Below the pieces are notes generated by a model. It saw nothing but the letters and a program-made list of their open reading frames with translations. It was not told the origin of the DNA and made no database searches. A stretch of DNA of 13,971 nt from RAM1 sp040376925 (lineage in GTDB: Bacteria > Pseudomonadota > Gammaproteobacteria > Burkholderiales > Burkholderiaceae_C): the NCBI GenBank assembly GCA_040376925.1, contig JBEIPU010000109.1:1-13971 (forward strand), read 5' to 3'. The stretch's first letter is position 1; each line of letters begins with the position of its first letter. A program made the position numbers and the translations under genes. Of this stretch, positions 1 through 7,898 are shown in pieces.

Positions 1-315
1 CAGGCTCTTCGGATTTTCATCAACGCCGAGCTTGAAGAGCTGCAACAGGCGCTAGAGGCCAGCCTTGATGTACTTCAACCCGGAGGCCGCCTGGTGGTGA
101 TCAGTTTCCATTCGCTGGAAGACCGCATCGTCAAGCAATTCATCGCCGCCAATTCGCGCGAGGTCTTTGACCGCCGTGCGCCGTTTGCACAGCCCAAGGC
201 CATGAAGCTCAAGGCGCTGGACCGCATCAAGCCCAGCGCCGCGGAAGTGGCGGGCAACCCGCGTTCGCGCAGCGCCATCATGCGTGTGGCTGAACGCACC
301 GGGGTGCAGGCATGA
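1..315 (+). CDS. rsmH: 16S rRNA (cytosine-1402-N4)-methyltransferase RsmH (MraW), 3' part only
   Basis: The first base of the window is already in frame, and the frame runs open to a TGA at 313-315, giving the last 104 residues. Full-length family members have about 310 residues, so about two thirds lies upstream. The visible part carries the family's C-terminal signatures: a LRIFINAELEEL helix (residues 3-14 of the fragment), then LQPGGRLVVISFHSLEDRIVK (about 25-45), and a SRSAIMRVAE end. RsmH uses S-adenosylmethionine to methylate N4 of C1402 in the 16S rRNA decoding centre. The SAM-binding N-terminal part is not in view, so activity cannot be judged. It is normally the first or second gene of the dcw cluster, after mraZ. 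Its stop overlaps the ftsL start in ATGA. The identification is firm; only the start is unknown. Confidence 0.96.
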   Translation, partial: QALRIFINAELEELQQALEASLDVLQPGGRLVVISFHSLEDRIVKQFIAANSREVFDRRAPFAQPKAMKLKALDRIKPSAAEVAGNPRSRSAIMRVAERTGVQA

Positions 316-605
316 CCAGGTTGAACCTCGTCCTCTTGCTGGCCGTACTGGCCAGCGCCTTGTACCTGGTGCGCACCCAGTACGAGTCGCGCCGCCTGTT
401 CACCGAGATCGACCGTGCCCAGGCCGAGGCCCGAAGGCTCGAGGTCGAGGCCGAGCGGCTCATGGTTGAAAAGCGCGCGCAGTCCACCCCCGGCCGTGTG
501 GAAAAGCTCGCCAAGGACCAGCTGCAGATGCGCACGGCCACGCCGGCCATCACGCAGTATGTGCAGTACACGGCGCCTGCCGCTGCTTCGGGGGCCAGGC
601 CATGA
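312..605 (+). CDS. ftsL: Cell division protein FtsL
   Basis: This 97-residue bitopic inner-membrane protein has one hydrophobic segment at residues 4-20, starting almost at the N terminus. It is followed by a charged, heptad-like periplasmic helix at about 22-58 (rich in E, R, A and L) and the conserved region GRVEKLAKDQLQMR at about 61-74. FtsL pairs with FtsB and FtsQ and activates the FtsWI septal synthase. No earlier in-frame ATG, GTG or TTG is available, so the start at 312 is secure. The cytoplasmic tail is therefore only about 3 residues, compared with several tens in E. coli FtsL (121 residues). The short form resembles what I recall of betaproteobacterial FtsL. It overlaps rsmH and ftsI by ATGA on both sides. 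Position, topology and size decide the call, because the primary sequence is poorly conserved in this family. Confidence 0.93.
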   Translation: MTRLNLVLLLAVLASALYLVRTQYESRRLFTEIDRAQAEARRLEVEAERLMVEKRAQSTPGRVEKLAKDQLQMRTATPAITQYVQYTAPAAASGARP

Positions 606-2338
606 GCAGCCGCAGCGTCCTGTACACCTCCAGCCCGCTGCTGGCCAGCAAGACGCCGGTGTGGCGCAGCAAGTTCATCGTGGCTGCGATTGCCCTGGGC
701 TTTGCCGGCCTGGCCGCACGCGCGGCCTGGGTGCAGGTCATCGGCAACGACTTTTTCCGCAAGCAGGGCGAGGTGCGCTTCGCCCGCACACTGGAGCTGC
801 CGGCCAACCGGGGCCGCATCCTGGACCGCAACGGCCTGCTGCTGGCCACGTCCGTGCCCGCACCCAGCATCTGGGCCATCCCGGAAGATGTGGAGGCCAC
901 GCCCGCGCAACTGGGCAAGCTGGCCAAGCTGCTGGAGATGCCGCTGGCCGACCTGAACAAGCGCCTGGCCGATGAAGACAAGACCTTTGTCTGGCTCAAG
1001 CGCCAGGTGGACGAGGCCGTGGCGCAAAAGATCACCGAACTCGACATCAAGGGCATCTACCAGCGCAAGGAATACAAGCGCAAGTACCCCGAGGGCGAGG
1101 CCGCCGCGCATGTGGTGGGCTTCACCAACGTGGAGAACAACGGCCAGGAGGGCGTGGAGCTGTCGTTCAACGGCGAGCTGGCCGGGCGCGCCGGTTCGCG
1201 CCGCGTCATCAAGGACCGCATGGGCCGCGTGGTCGAAGGCGTGGGCGAGCAGGTGCCTCCGGTCGATGGCCGCGACCTGCAGCTGTCGATTGACAGCAAG
1301 GTACAGTTTTTTGCCTACCAGAAGTTGCGCGACGCCGTCATTGCCAACAAGGCCAAGGCGGGCAGTGTGGTGGTGCTGGACAGCAGTACCGGAGAAGTGC
1401 TGGCGCTGGCCAACTACCCCAGCTACAACCCCGACCGCCGCCAGAACCTCACCGGCGAGCAGCTGCGCAACCGTGCGCTGACCGATACCTTCGAGCCCGG
1501 TTCCACCATGAAGCCGATCACCGTGGCCGCCGCGCTGGAGCTGGGCCGCGTGAAGCACAACACCATCATCGACACCTCGCCCGGGCGCTACAGCATGGGC
1601 GGCTTCACCATCAACGACACGCACAACTACGGCGTGCTGGATGTGGACGGCGTGATCCAGAAATCCAGCAACGTCGGTGCGCTCAAGATCGCGCAGCGCC
1701 TCAGCCCCAAGGAGATGTGGGACGTCTACACCGCATTGGGCTACGGCCAGAAGCCGCAGATCGCGTTTCCCGGCGTGGTGCCGGGCCGCCTGCGACCCTG
1801 GAAGACCTGGAAGCCCATCGAGCAGGCCACCATGTCGTATGGCTACGGGCTGTCGGCGTCGCTGTTCCAGATGGCGCGCTCTTACACCGCGTTCGCGCAT
1901 GACGGCGCCATCATCCCGGCAACGATGCTCAAGACCGACACACCTGCCGTGGGCGTGCCGGTGTTCTCGGCTGCGCATGCAGCGCAGGTGCGCCACATGC
2001 TGTGGCTGGCCGCGGGCCCCGGCGGCACCGGCCAGAAGGCCCAGACCGTTGGCTATTCGGTGGGCGGCAAGTCCGGCACGGCGCGCAAGCAGGTGGGCAA
2101 AGGCTATGCCGCGGGCAAGTACCGTTCGTGGTTCACCGGCATGGCGCCGATCGACAAGCCGCGCATCGTCGTGGCCGTGATGATCGACGAGCCCAGCGCC
2201 GGCCATTACTACGGCGGCACTGTGGCCGGGCCGGTGTTCAGCGAGGTGGTGCAGCAGACCCTGCGCATGATGGGCGTGCAGCCCGACATGGCGGTGGTAC
2301 CGCAGATCGTGGCCAAGACGGTCGAGGAATCGTTCTGA
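602..2338 (+). CDS. ftsI: Septal peptidoglycan transpeptidase FtsI (PBP3)
   Basis: This 578-residue class B penicillin-binding protein (E. coli 588) cross-links septal peptidoglycan in the periplasm as partner of FtsW. A short basic N terminus precedes one membrane anchor at about residues 25-43. The PBP dimerisation (pedestal) domain follows, with its RGRILDRNG motif at 70-78, and then the transpeptidase domain. All three catalytic motifs are intact: STMK with nucleophile S301 and K304, SSN at 355-357, and KSGT at 490-493. The frame has no interruption. The start at 602 overlaps the ftsL stop in ATGA. The stop TGA (2336-2338) shares one base with the murE ATG. The anchor, the spacing of the three motifs and the position after ftsL separate it from the elongation homologue PBP2 (MrdA). 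Confidence 0.97.
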   Translation: MSSRSVLYTSSPLLASKTPVWRSKFIVAAIALGFAGLAARAAWVQVIGNDFFRKQGEVRFARTLELPANRGRILDRNGLLLATSVPAPSIWAIPEDVEATPAQLGKLAKLLEMPLADLNKRLADEDKTFVWLKRQVDEAVAQKITELDIKGIYQRKEYKRKYPEGEAAAHVVGFTNVENNGQEGVELSFNGELAGRAGSRRVIKDRMGRVVEGVGEQVPPVDGRDLQLSIDSKVQFFAYQKLRDAVIANKAKAGSVVVLDSSTGEVLALANYPSYNPDRRQNLTGEQLRNRALTDTFEPGSTMKPITVAAALELGRVKHNTIIDTSPGRYSMGGFTINDTHNYGVLDVDGVIQKSSNVGALKIAQRLSPKEMWDVYTALGYGQKPQIAFPGVVPGRLRPWKTWKPIEQATMSYGYGLSASLFQMARSYTAFAHDGAIIPATMLKTDTPAVGVPVFSAAHAAQVRHMLWLAAGPGGTGQKAQTVGYSVGGKSGTARKQVGKGYAAGKYRSWFTGMAPIDKPRIVVAVMIDEPSAGHYYGGTVAGPVFSEVVQQTLRMMGVQPDMAVVPQIVAKTVEESF

Positions 2339-3825
2339 TGATCGAACTCGACACACCCGTCCTGGCCGCCCGGTGGCTGCGCGAGCGCGTGACCGGCGTG
2401 CTCCACACCGACAGCCGCAAGATCGGCCTGGGCGACGGTTTCATTGCCTGGCCCGGCGCGGCCACCGACGGCCGCAAGCATGTGCCCTCGGCCATGGCGC
2501 AGGGCGCGGCCGCCTGCATCGTGGAAAAAAGCGGCGCCGACGCCTGGGGCTTTACGGGCGACACCATTGCGCTGTACGGTCAGCTCAAGGCCGCGACCGG
2601 CCCGATTGCCGCCGCCTACTACGACGCGCCGTCCGAGCAGCTGGACGTGCTGGCCGTGACCGGCACCAACGGCAAGACCTCCACCGCCTGGTGGCTGGCG
2701 CAGGCCCTGTCGGGCGTGCAGGCGCCCGCGCCCATCCCCTGCGCCGTGGTGGGCACGCTGGGCACGGGCGTGCCGCCGCGCGTGGAATTCAACGGCCTGA
2801 CCACGCCCGACCCGGTGCTGCTGCAGCGGCAGTTGCGGCGCTTTCTGGACGGTGGCCTGCGCGCCTGCGCGATCGAGGCCTCGTCGATCGGCATCGTCGA
2901 GCGCCGCCTGGACGGCACGCGCATCCGCGTGGCCATCTTCACCAACTTCACGCAGGACCACCTGGACTACCACGGCACCATGCAGGCTTACTGGGAGGCC
3001 AAGGCGGAGCTGTTCCGCTGGCCCGGCCTGCGCGCGGCCGTGATCAACCTGGACGACGCGCGCGGCGCGCAGCTGGCCGCGTCGCTGGACGCCGCGGCGC
3101 TGGACGTCTGGACGGTCTCGTGCGAGGCGCCCGCTCGGCTGGTGGCCCGCGACATCGGCTACGACACGCAGGGCCTGCGCTTTCATGTTTGCGAGGGCGA
3201 TGAAAGCCACGCGCTGCACACGCAGCTGGTGGGGCAGTACAACGTGTCCAACCTGCTGGGCGTGATTGCCGCCATGCGTGCCATGGGCGTGCCGCTGGCG
3301 GCCGCCGTGCAGGCCTGCGGCGGCCTGCTGCCCGTGCCCGGGCGCATGGAGCGCATAGCGCAGGACGGCCAGCCGCTGGTGGCCGTGGACTATGCCCACA
3401 CCCCCGACGCGCTGGACAAGGCCCTGCAGGCGCTGCGCCCGCTGGCCAGCCAGCGTGGCGGGCAGCTGTGGTGCGTGTTTGGCTGCGGCGGCAACCGCGA
3501 CACCACCAAGCGCCCGCTGATGGCCGCGGTGGCAGAAAAGAACGCCGACCGCGTGGTGGTCACCAGCGACAACCCACGCGGCGAAAAGCCCGAGGCCATC
3601 ATCAGCCAGATCCTGCTGGGCCTGAGCCACCACCAGTGTGTGCAGGTGCAGGCCGACCGCGCGCTGGCGATTGCGGGGACGCTGGCGCAGGCCGCCGCCA
3701 GTGATGTGGTGCTGATCGCCGGCAAGGGGCATGAGGACTACCAGGAAATCGGTGGCGTGAAGCACCCGTTTTCTGACCTGGCGCACGCCCGGGCCGCGCT
3801 CGAACAACGGGGAGACAGCGCATGA
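2338..3825 (+). CDS. murE: UDP-MurNAc-L-Ala-D-Glu:meso-diaminopimelate ligase MurE
   Basis: This 495-residue cytoplasmic Mur ligase (E. coli 495) adds the third stem residue to UDP-MurNAc-L-Ala-D-Glu using ATP. The P-loop GTNGKT is at residues 109-114. K222 in the YWEAKAELF segment matches the carbamylated lysine of the family (E. coli K224). GRMERI and the VDYAHTPDAL segment open the C-terminal domain. DNPR at 411-414 is the motif that selects meso-diaminopimelate over lysine, and GKGHE lies near the end. This implies DAP-type peptidoglycan. The frame stays open upstream to about 2002, but that stretch lies inside ftsI and encodes nothing MurE-like. The ATG at 2338 gives the correct family N terminus, shares one base with the ftsI stop and has GAGGA (2324-2328) 9 bases upstream. 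Confidence 0.97.
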   Translation: MIELDTPVLAARWLRERVTGVLHTDSRKIGLGDGFIAWPGAATDGRKHVPSAMAQGAAACIVEKSGADAWGFTGDTIALYGQLKAATGPIAAAYYDAPSEQLDVLAVTGTNGKTSTAWWLAQALSGVQAPAPIPCAVVGTLGTGVPPRVEFNGLTTPDPVLLQRQLRRFLDGGLRACAIEASSIGIVERRLDGTRIRVAIFTNFTQDHLDYHGTMQAYWEAKAELFRWPGLRAAVINLDDARGAQLAASLDAAALDVWTVSCEAPARLVARDIGYDTQGLRFHVCEGDESHALHTQLVGQYNVSNLLGVIAAMRAMGVPLAAAVQACGGLLPVPGRMERIAQDGQPLVAVDYAHTPDALDKALQALRPLASQRGGQLWCVFGCGGNRDTTKRPLMAAVAEKNADRVVVTSDNPRGEKPEAIISQILLGLSHHQCVQVQADRALAIAGTLAQAAASDVVLIAGKGHEDYQEIGGVKHPFSDLAHARAALEQRGDSA

Positions 3826-5201
3826 TGACGCTGGCCCAGGCCCTGCAATGGCTGCCCGGTGCGCGCCTGGTAGGCGATGGCGCCGCCGCCATCGCGCGGG
3901 TGCACACCGACACGCGCACGCTGCAGCCCGGCGACCTGTTCGTCGCGCTCAAGGGTGAGCGATTTGACGCCAATGATTTCCTGGCCGATGCGCTGGCCCA
4001 GGGCGCAGCCGCCGTGCTGGCGCACCGCGGCAAGCTGCCCGCCGGTGCGTCGGGTATCGAGGTGGACGACACGCGCGTCGCGCTGGGCAGGCTGGCCGCC
4101 GGCTGGCGCAGCCAGTTCAGCCTGCCGCTGATCGCCGTGACCGGCAGCAACGGCAAGACCACGGTGACGCAGATGATCGCGTCCATCCTGCGGGCCTGGC
4201 AGGGCGACGCGGCTCTGGCCACCCAGGGCAACCTGAACAACGACATTGGCGTGCCGCTGACACTGCTGCGCCTGCGCGCGTCGCACCGCGTGGCCGTGAT
4301 CGAGCTGGGCATGAACCACCCGGGCGAGATCGCTTACCTGGCGGACATCACCCGCGCCAATGTGGCGCTGGTCAACAACGCGCAGCGCGAGCACATGGAA
4401 TTCATGGCGACCATCGAGGCCGTGGCCCGCGAGAATGGCATTGTCCTCAGTGCGCTGCCCGCGGTGGGCACGGCGGTATTTCCGGCGGACGACGACTACA
4501 CGCCCGTGTGGGCCGAGCTGGCGGGTGGCCGCGCCAGCCTGCGCTTTGGTGCGTCGCCTGCCGACATCAGTTTGGCTGGTACTGAGTGGGTGTCAGGGCA
4601 TTGGCAGGTGGGCGCGCAAACGCCCGCCGGGCCGTTGGCGTTTTCCCTCCACATCGCCGGCCGCCACAACGTGCGCAACGCGCTGGCCGCGGCCGCCTGC
4701 GCGCTGGCCGCGGGCGCGCCGCTGGACGCGATCGGCCGCGGGCTTGAAAGCTTTGCGCCCGTCAAAGGCCGCTCGCGCGCCTTTGCCCTCCAGCTGGATG
4801 GCCGCGCGCTGACGGTGGTGGACGACACCTACAACGCCAACCCCGATTCCGTGCGCGCCGCGATCGACGTGCTGGCCGAGCTGCCGGGCCCGCGCCTGCT
4901 GGTGCTGGGCGACATGGGCGAAGTGGGCGACCAGGGTCCGCAGTTCCATGCCGAGGTCGGAGACCATGCGCGCGCGCGCGGCATTGAGTCGCTGCTGACG
5001 CTGGGCGAGCAGGCCGCAGGCATGGGCGGGCGGCACTTTGCCGACATCGACGCGCTGAACGCGGCGGTGCGTACGGCGCTGCCTGCGTGCGCCAGCGTGC
5101 TGGTCAAAGGCTCGCGCTTCATGAAGATGGAACGTGTGGTCGAGGCCATCACCGCCCTGGCGCAGAACAACAACATTGAGGAGACCCGTCATGCTGCTTA
5201 G
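3822..5201 (+). CDS. murF: UDP-MurNAc-tripeptide:D-Ala-D-Ala ligase MurF
   Basis: This 459-residue cytoplasmic Mur ligase (E. coli 452) joins D-Ala-D-Ala to UDP-MurNAc-tripeptide and so completes the soluble pentapeptide precursor. The N-terminal domain contains the HTDTRTLQPGDLFVALKG region. The P-loop GSNGKT is at residues 108-113, followed by NLNNDIGVPLTLL and ELGMNHPGEI, which are typical of MurF. The C-terminal domain shows VVDDTYNANPDS (D334, D335, N338, N340) and KGSRFMKME near the end. Two adjacent ATG codons (3822 and 3825) could serve as start. The first overlaps the murE stop in ATGA and sits 7 bases after a GGGGAG (3809-3814), so I chose it. The last 11 bases lie inside mraY. A short alternating GC tract at 4968-4980 encodes Ala-Arg-Ala-Arg and does not disturb the frame. 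Confidence 0.96.
   Translation: MMTLAQALQWLPGARLVGDGAAAIARVHTDTRTLQPGDLFVALKGERFDANDFLADALAQGAAAVLAHRGKLPAGASGIEVDDTRVALGRLAAGWRSQFSLPLIAVTGSNGKTTVTQMIASILRAWQGDAALATQGNLNNDIGVPLTLLRLRASHRVAVIELGMNHPGEIAYLADITRANVALVNNAQREHMEFMATIEAVARENGIVLSALPAVGTAVFPADDDYTPVWAELAGGRASLRFGASPADISLAGTEWVSGHWQVGAQTPAGPLAFSLHIAGRHNVRNALAAAACALAAGAPLDAIGRGLESFAPVKGRSRAFALQLDGRALTVVDDTYNANPDSVRAAIDVLAELPGPRLLVLGDMGEVGDQGPQFHAEVGDHARARGIESLLTLGEQAAGMGGRHFADIDALNAAVRTALPACASVLVKGSRFMKMERVVEAITALAQNNNIEETRHAA
5176..5183 (+). promoter_or_regulatory. Ribosome binding site deciding the mraY start
   Basis: A strong purine-rich Shine-Dalgarno match (TTGAGGAG) lies inside the 3' end of murF, 7 bases before the ATG at 5191. 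It decides the mraY start. The frame is also open upstream to 5134, but that extension is a basic, proline-rich shadow of murF with no MraY character. This is one of the clearest sites in the window, and it suggests that mraY can be initiated independently as well as by coupling to murF. Confidence 0.7.
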
Positions 5202-6369
5202 CCTGGCCCAATGGCTGCAGACCCTGTCGCCGGAATTCGGCTTCTTCCGGGTGTTCCAGTACCTGACATTCCGCGCCGTCATGGCCGCCATGACCGCACT
5301 GCTGATCGGGCTGATCGCCGGGCCGTTCGTGATCCGCCGCCTGACCGAGCTGAAGATCGGCCAGCCGGTGCGCGGCTACGGCATGCAGACGCACCTGGCC
5401 AAAAGCGGCACGCCCACCATGGGCGGCGTGCTGATCCTGTTGTCCATCGCGATTTCAACCCTGCTGTGGTTTGACCTGTCCAACCGCTTTGTCTGGATCG
5501 TGCTGCTGGTCACGCTGGGATTCGGCGCCATCGGCTGGGTGGACGACTGGCGCAAGGTGGTGCACAAGGACCCGGAAGGCATGCGCTCGCGTGAAAAGTA
5601 TTTCTGGCAGTCCGTCATCGGCCTGCTGGCCGCGCTGTATCTGGTGTTCAGCATTTCCGAAAGCTCCAACCTCAAGGTGCTGGAGCTGTTCTTCAGCTGG
5701 GTGCGTTCGGGCTTTGACGTGAACCTGCCGCCCAAGGCCGGCCTGCTGCTGCCCTTCATCAAGGAAGTGAGTTACCCGCTGGGCGTGTTCGGCTTCGTGA
5801 TCCTGACCTACCTGGTGATCGTGGGTGCGAGCAACGCGGTGAACCTGACCGACGGGCTGGACGGCCTGGCCATCATGCCGGTGGTGATGGTGGGCTCGGC
5901 GCTGGGCGTGTTTGCCTATGTGACGGGCAGCGCGGTGTATTCCAAGTACCTGTTCTTCCCGCACATCCCCGGCGCGGGCGAGCTGCTGATCTTCTGCGCC
6001 GCCATGGCGGGCGCGGGGCTGGCCTTCCTGTGGTTCAACACCCACCCGGCGCAGGTGTTCATGGGCGATGTGGGCGCGCTGGCACTGGGCGGCGCCCTGG
6101 GCACCATTGCCGTCATCGTGCGTCAGGAGATCGTGCTGGCCATCATGGGCGGCATCTTCGTGGTGGAGGCGCTGTCGGTCATGGCCCAGGTCATGTACTT
6201 CAAGTACACCAAGAAGAAGTACGGCGTGGGCCGGCGCATCCTGAAGATGGCGCCACTGCACCACCACTTCGAGAAGAGTGGCTGGAAGGAAACGCAGGTG
6301 GTCGTGCGCTTCTGGATCATCACCATGCTGCTGTGCCTGGTGGGCCTTTCAACATTGAAGCTGCGGTAA
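5191..6369 (+). CDS. mraY: Phospho-MurNAc-pentapeptide-transferase MraY
   Basis: This 392-residue polytopic inner-membrane enzyme transfers phospho-MurNAc-pentapeptide from UDP to undecaprenyl phosphate, forming lipid I. The conserved cytoplasmic motifs are present in order: GTPTMGGV early, the aspartate pair D118-D119 (GWVDDW), NLTDGLDG around D221, MGDVG with D293, and LHHHFEKSGWKE with H357-H359. Many hydrophobic helices lie between them. The protein is about 30 residues longer than E. coli MraY (360). Much of the excess is around residues 155-185, a LFFSWVRSGFDVNLPPKAG-like segment before IKEVSYPLGV, probably a loop on the periplasmic side. Such length is, from memory, usual in betaproteobacteria. 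The start overlaps murF by 11 bases, and the stop TAA shares one base with the murD ATG (TAATG). Confidence 0.97.
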   Translation: MLLSLAQWLQTLSPEFGFFRVFQYLTFRAVMAAMTALLIGLIAGPFVIRRLTELKIGQPVRGYGMQTHLAKSGTPTMGGVLILLSIAISTLLWFDLSNRFVWIVLLVTLGFGAIGWVDDWRKVVHKDPEGMRSREKYFWQSVIGLLAALYLVFSISESSNLKVLELFFSWVRSGFDVNLPPKAGLLLPFIKEVSYPLGVFGFVILTYLVIVGASNAVNLTDGLDGLAIMPVVMVGSALGVFAYVTGSAVYSKYLFFPHIPGAGELLIFCAAMAGAGLAFLWFNTHPAQVFMGDVGALALGGALGTIAVIVRQEIVLAIMGGIFVVEALSVMAQVMYFKYTKKKYGVGRRILKMAPLHHHFEKSGWKETQVVVRFWIITMLLCLVGLSTLKLR

Positions 6370-7898
6370 TGAACCAGCTTGAAGACCAACACGTCCTGAT
6401 CCTCGGCCTGGGTGCGTCCGGCCTGGCGATGGCGCGCTGGTGCGCGCGGTGCGGCGCGCAGGTGACGGTGGCTGACACGCGCGACGCGCCGCCGCAGCTT
6501 GCGGCGTTGCGCGAGCAGCTGCCGCAGGCGCAGTTTGTCAGCGGTGCCTTCACGGCGGCGCTGGTGGAAGGCACGGACATCCGCGCCGTGTTCCGCAGCC
6601 CTGGCCTGGCGCCGGCCGAGGTGGCGCCGGTAACGGACGCCGCGCGTGCCATGGGCCTGTGGGTGACCAGCGAGCTGGGCCTGTTCGCCCAGGCATTGGC
6701 GGATCTGAGGGCAGACCGTGGGTACGCACCGTCGGTGCTGGCCGTGACCGGCACGAACGGCAAGACGACCGTAACGGCGCTGGTGGGCCAACTGGTGGAG
6801 CGCGCCGGCAAGGTGGTGGCTGTGGCCGGCAACATCGGCCCCACGCTGCTGGACACACTCGCTGAAAAAATCGATGCACAGTCGGACGAGCACCCCCTGC
6901 CGCAGGTGTGGGCGATCGAGCTGTCCAGCTTCCAGCTCGATGGCGTGGACAACTTCGAACCCACCGCCGCCACCGTGCTCAACCTCACGCAGGACCACCT
7001 GGACTGGCATGGTGACATGCAGGCGTATGCCGCTGCCAAGCAGCGCGTCTTCGGCCAGGCGGGCCTGATGGTGCTCAACCGCGAAGACCCCCTGGTCATG
7101 AAGATGCTGCCGGAGCCGGTACGGCTCAAGGGCGGAAAGTACGAGCAACGCGCCCATGTGACCTTCGGCGCCGATATGCCCCAGCGTCCCGGGGACTTCG
7201 GCATCGAGGTGGTGAACGGCATGGCCTGGCTGGTGCGCGCGCTGGAGGCGGACGAGACGCTGAAGAAGCGCAAGGACAACGACGAGGAACTGCATTTCCA
7301 GCGGCTCATGCCGGCAGACGCCTTGCGCATCCGGGGCCGCCACAACGCCGTCAATGCGCTGGCGGCCGTTGCGCTGGCGCTGACGTCGGGTTGTGCGCTG
7401 GGCCCCATGCTGTACGGCTTGCGCGAATACCGGGGCGAGCCGCACCGCGTGGAGCCCGTGGGAATCATCAACGAGATCGAGTACTTTGACGACAGCAAGG
7501 GCACCAACGTGGGCGCCACTGTCGCGGCACTGCAGGGCTTGGGCGCCGAACGAAAAGTGGTCGTGATCCTGGGCGGCGACGGCAAGGGGCAGGATTTTTC
7601 TCCTTTGGCCGCACCCGTGGCGCGACATGCGCGCGCGGCGGTGTTCATTGGCCGCGACGGCCCGCTGATCCGCGCAGTGCTGGCTGACAGCGGCGTGACG
7701 CTGATCGACGCTGCGGACATGCACGAAGCCGTGGCGTTGGCCACCCAGCGCGCCCATGCAGGTGACGCCGTGTTGATGTCGCCGGCCTGCGCCAGCTTTG
7801 ACATGTTTGACAACTACCCGCACCGCGCCCGCGTCTTCCGCGAGGCGGTGCAGGCCATCGCGCGTGAAGCGGGTGTGGACATGGAGGCCAGCGAATGA
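6369..7898 (+). CDS. murD: UDP-MurNAc-L-Ala:D-glutamate ligase MurD
   Basis: This 509-residue cytoplasmic Mur ligase adds D-Glu to UDP-MurNAc-L-Ala. The N-terminal domain begins with a Rossmann-like VLILGLGASGLAMARW. The P-loop GTNGKTT is at 128-134, then NIGPTLLD, and ELSSFQLDG with NLTQDHLDWHG in the central domain. RGRHNAVNALAA opens the last domain (H325). DDSKGTN is at 374-380, and CASFDMFDNYPHRGxxF-like residues close it. It is about 70 residues longer than E. coli MurD (438). One visible reason is a charged insert at about 292-316 (ADETLKKRKDNDEE) before RGRHN, and another lies after the P-loop (about 165-177). The frame is open upstream to 6030 within mraY, but only the ATG at 6369 gives the family N terminus. 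Its ribosome site is weak (GAAG at 6357-6360), so it probably relies on coupling through TAATG. Confidence 0.96.
   Translation: MNQLEDQHVLILGLGASGLAMARWCARCGAQVTVADTRDAPPQLAALREQLPQAQFVSGAFTAALVEGTDIRAVFRSPGLAPAEVAPVTDAARAMGLWVTSELGLFAQALADLRADRGYAPSVLAVTGTNGKTTVTALVGQLVERAGKVVAVAGNIGPTLLDTLAEKIDAQSDEHPLPQVWAIELSSFQLDGVDNFEPTAATVLNLTQDHLDWHGDMQAYAAAKQRVFGQAGLMVLNREDPLVMKMLPEPVRLKGGKYEQRAHVTFGADMPQRPGDFGIEVVNGMAWLVRALEADETLKKRKDNDEELHFQRLMPADALRIRGRHNAVNALAAVALALTSGCALGPMLYGLREYRGEPHRVEPVGIINEIEYFDDSKGTNVGATVAALQGLGAERKVVVILGGDGKGQDFSPLAAPVARHARAAVFIGRDGPLIRAVLADSGVTLIDAADMHEAVALATQRAHAGDAVLMSPACASFDMFDNYPHRARVFREAVQAIAREAGVDMEASE

Noticed and set aside
2002..2337. Upstream extension of the murE frame into ftsI.
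   Set aside because: The added 112 residues are an Arg/Gly-rich shadow of the FtsI transpeptidase region. The ATG at 2338 matches the family N terminus and length.
278..2356. Antisense open frame of 692 codons opposite ftsL-ftsI.
   Set aside because: Its product is a His, Arg, Gly and Ala-rich shadow without recognisable domains. It arises because the sense genes avoid the codons that would place stops on this strand in GC-rich DNA, and the sense frames are certain.
2525..2531. AAAAAAG heptamer in murE as a possible frameshift site; also AAAAAAT at 6865-6871 in murD.
   Set aside because: Both are in the wrong phase for tandem -1 slippage relative to their genes, and a shift would only truncate the enzymes.
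2209..3807. Antisense open frame of 532 codons opposite murE; similar ones at 9786-11270 and 12065-13222.
   Set aside because: Low-complexity translations that mirror codon bias of murE, murC and ddlB/ftsQ; no ribosome site or family signature.
5134..5190. Upstream extension of the mraY frame into murF.
   Set aside because: Nineteen residues of basic, proline-rich shadow. The strong ribosome site points to the ATG at 5191.
6030..6368. Upstream extension of the murD frame into mraY.
   Set aside because: The extra residues are a shadow of MraY; the Rossmann-like N terminus begins right after the ATG at 6369.
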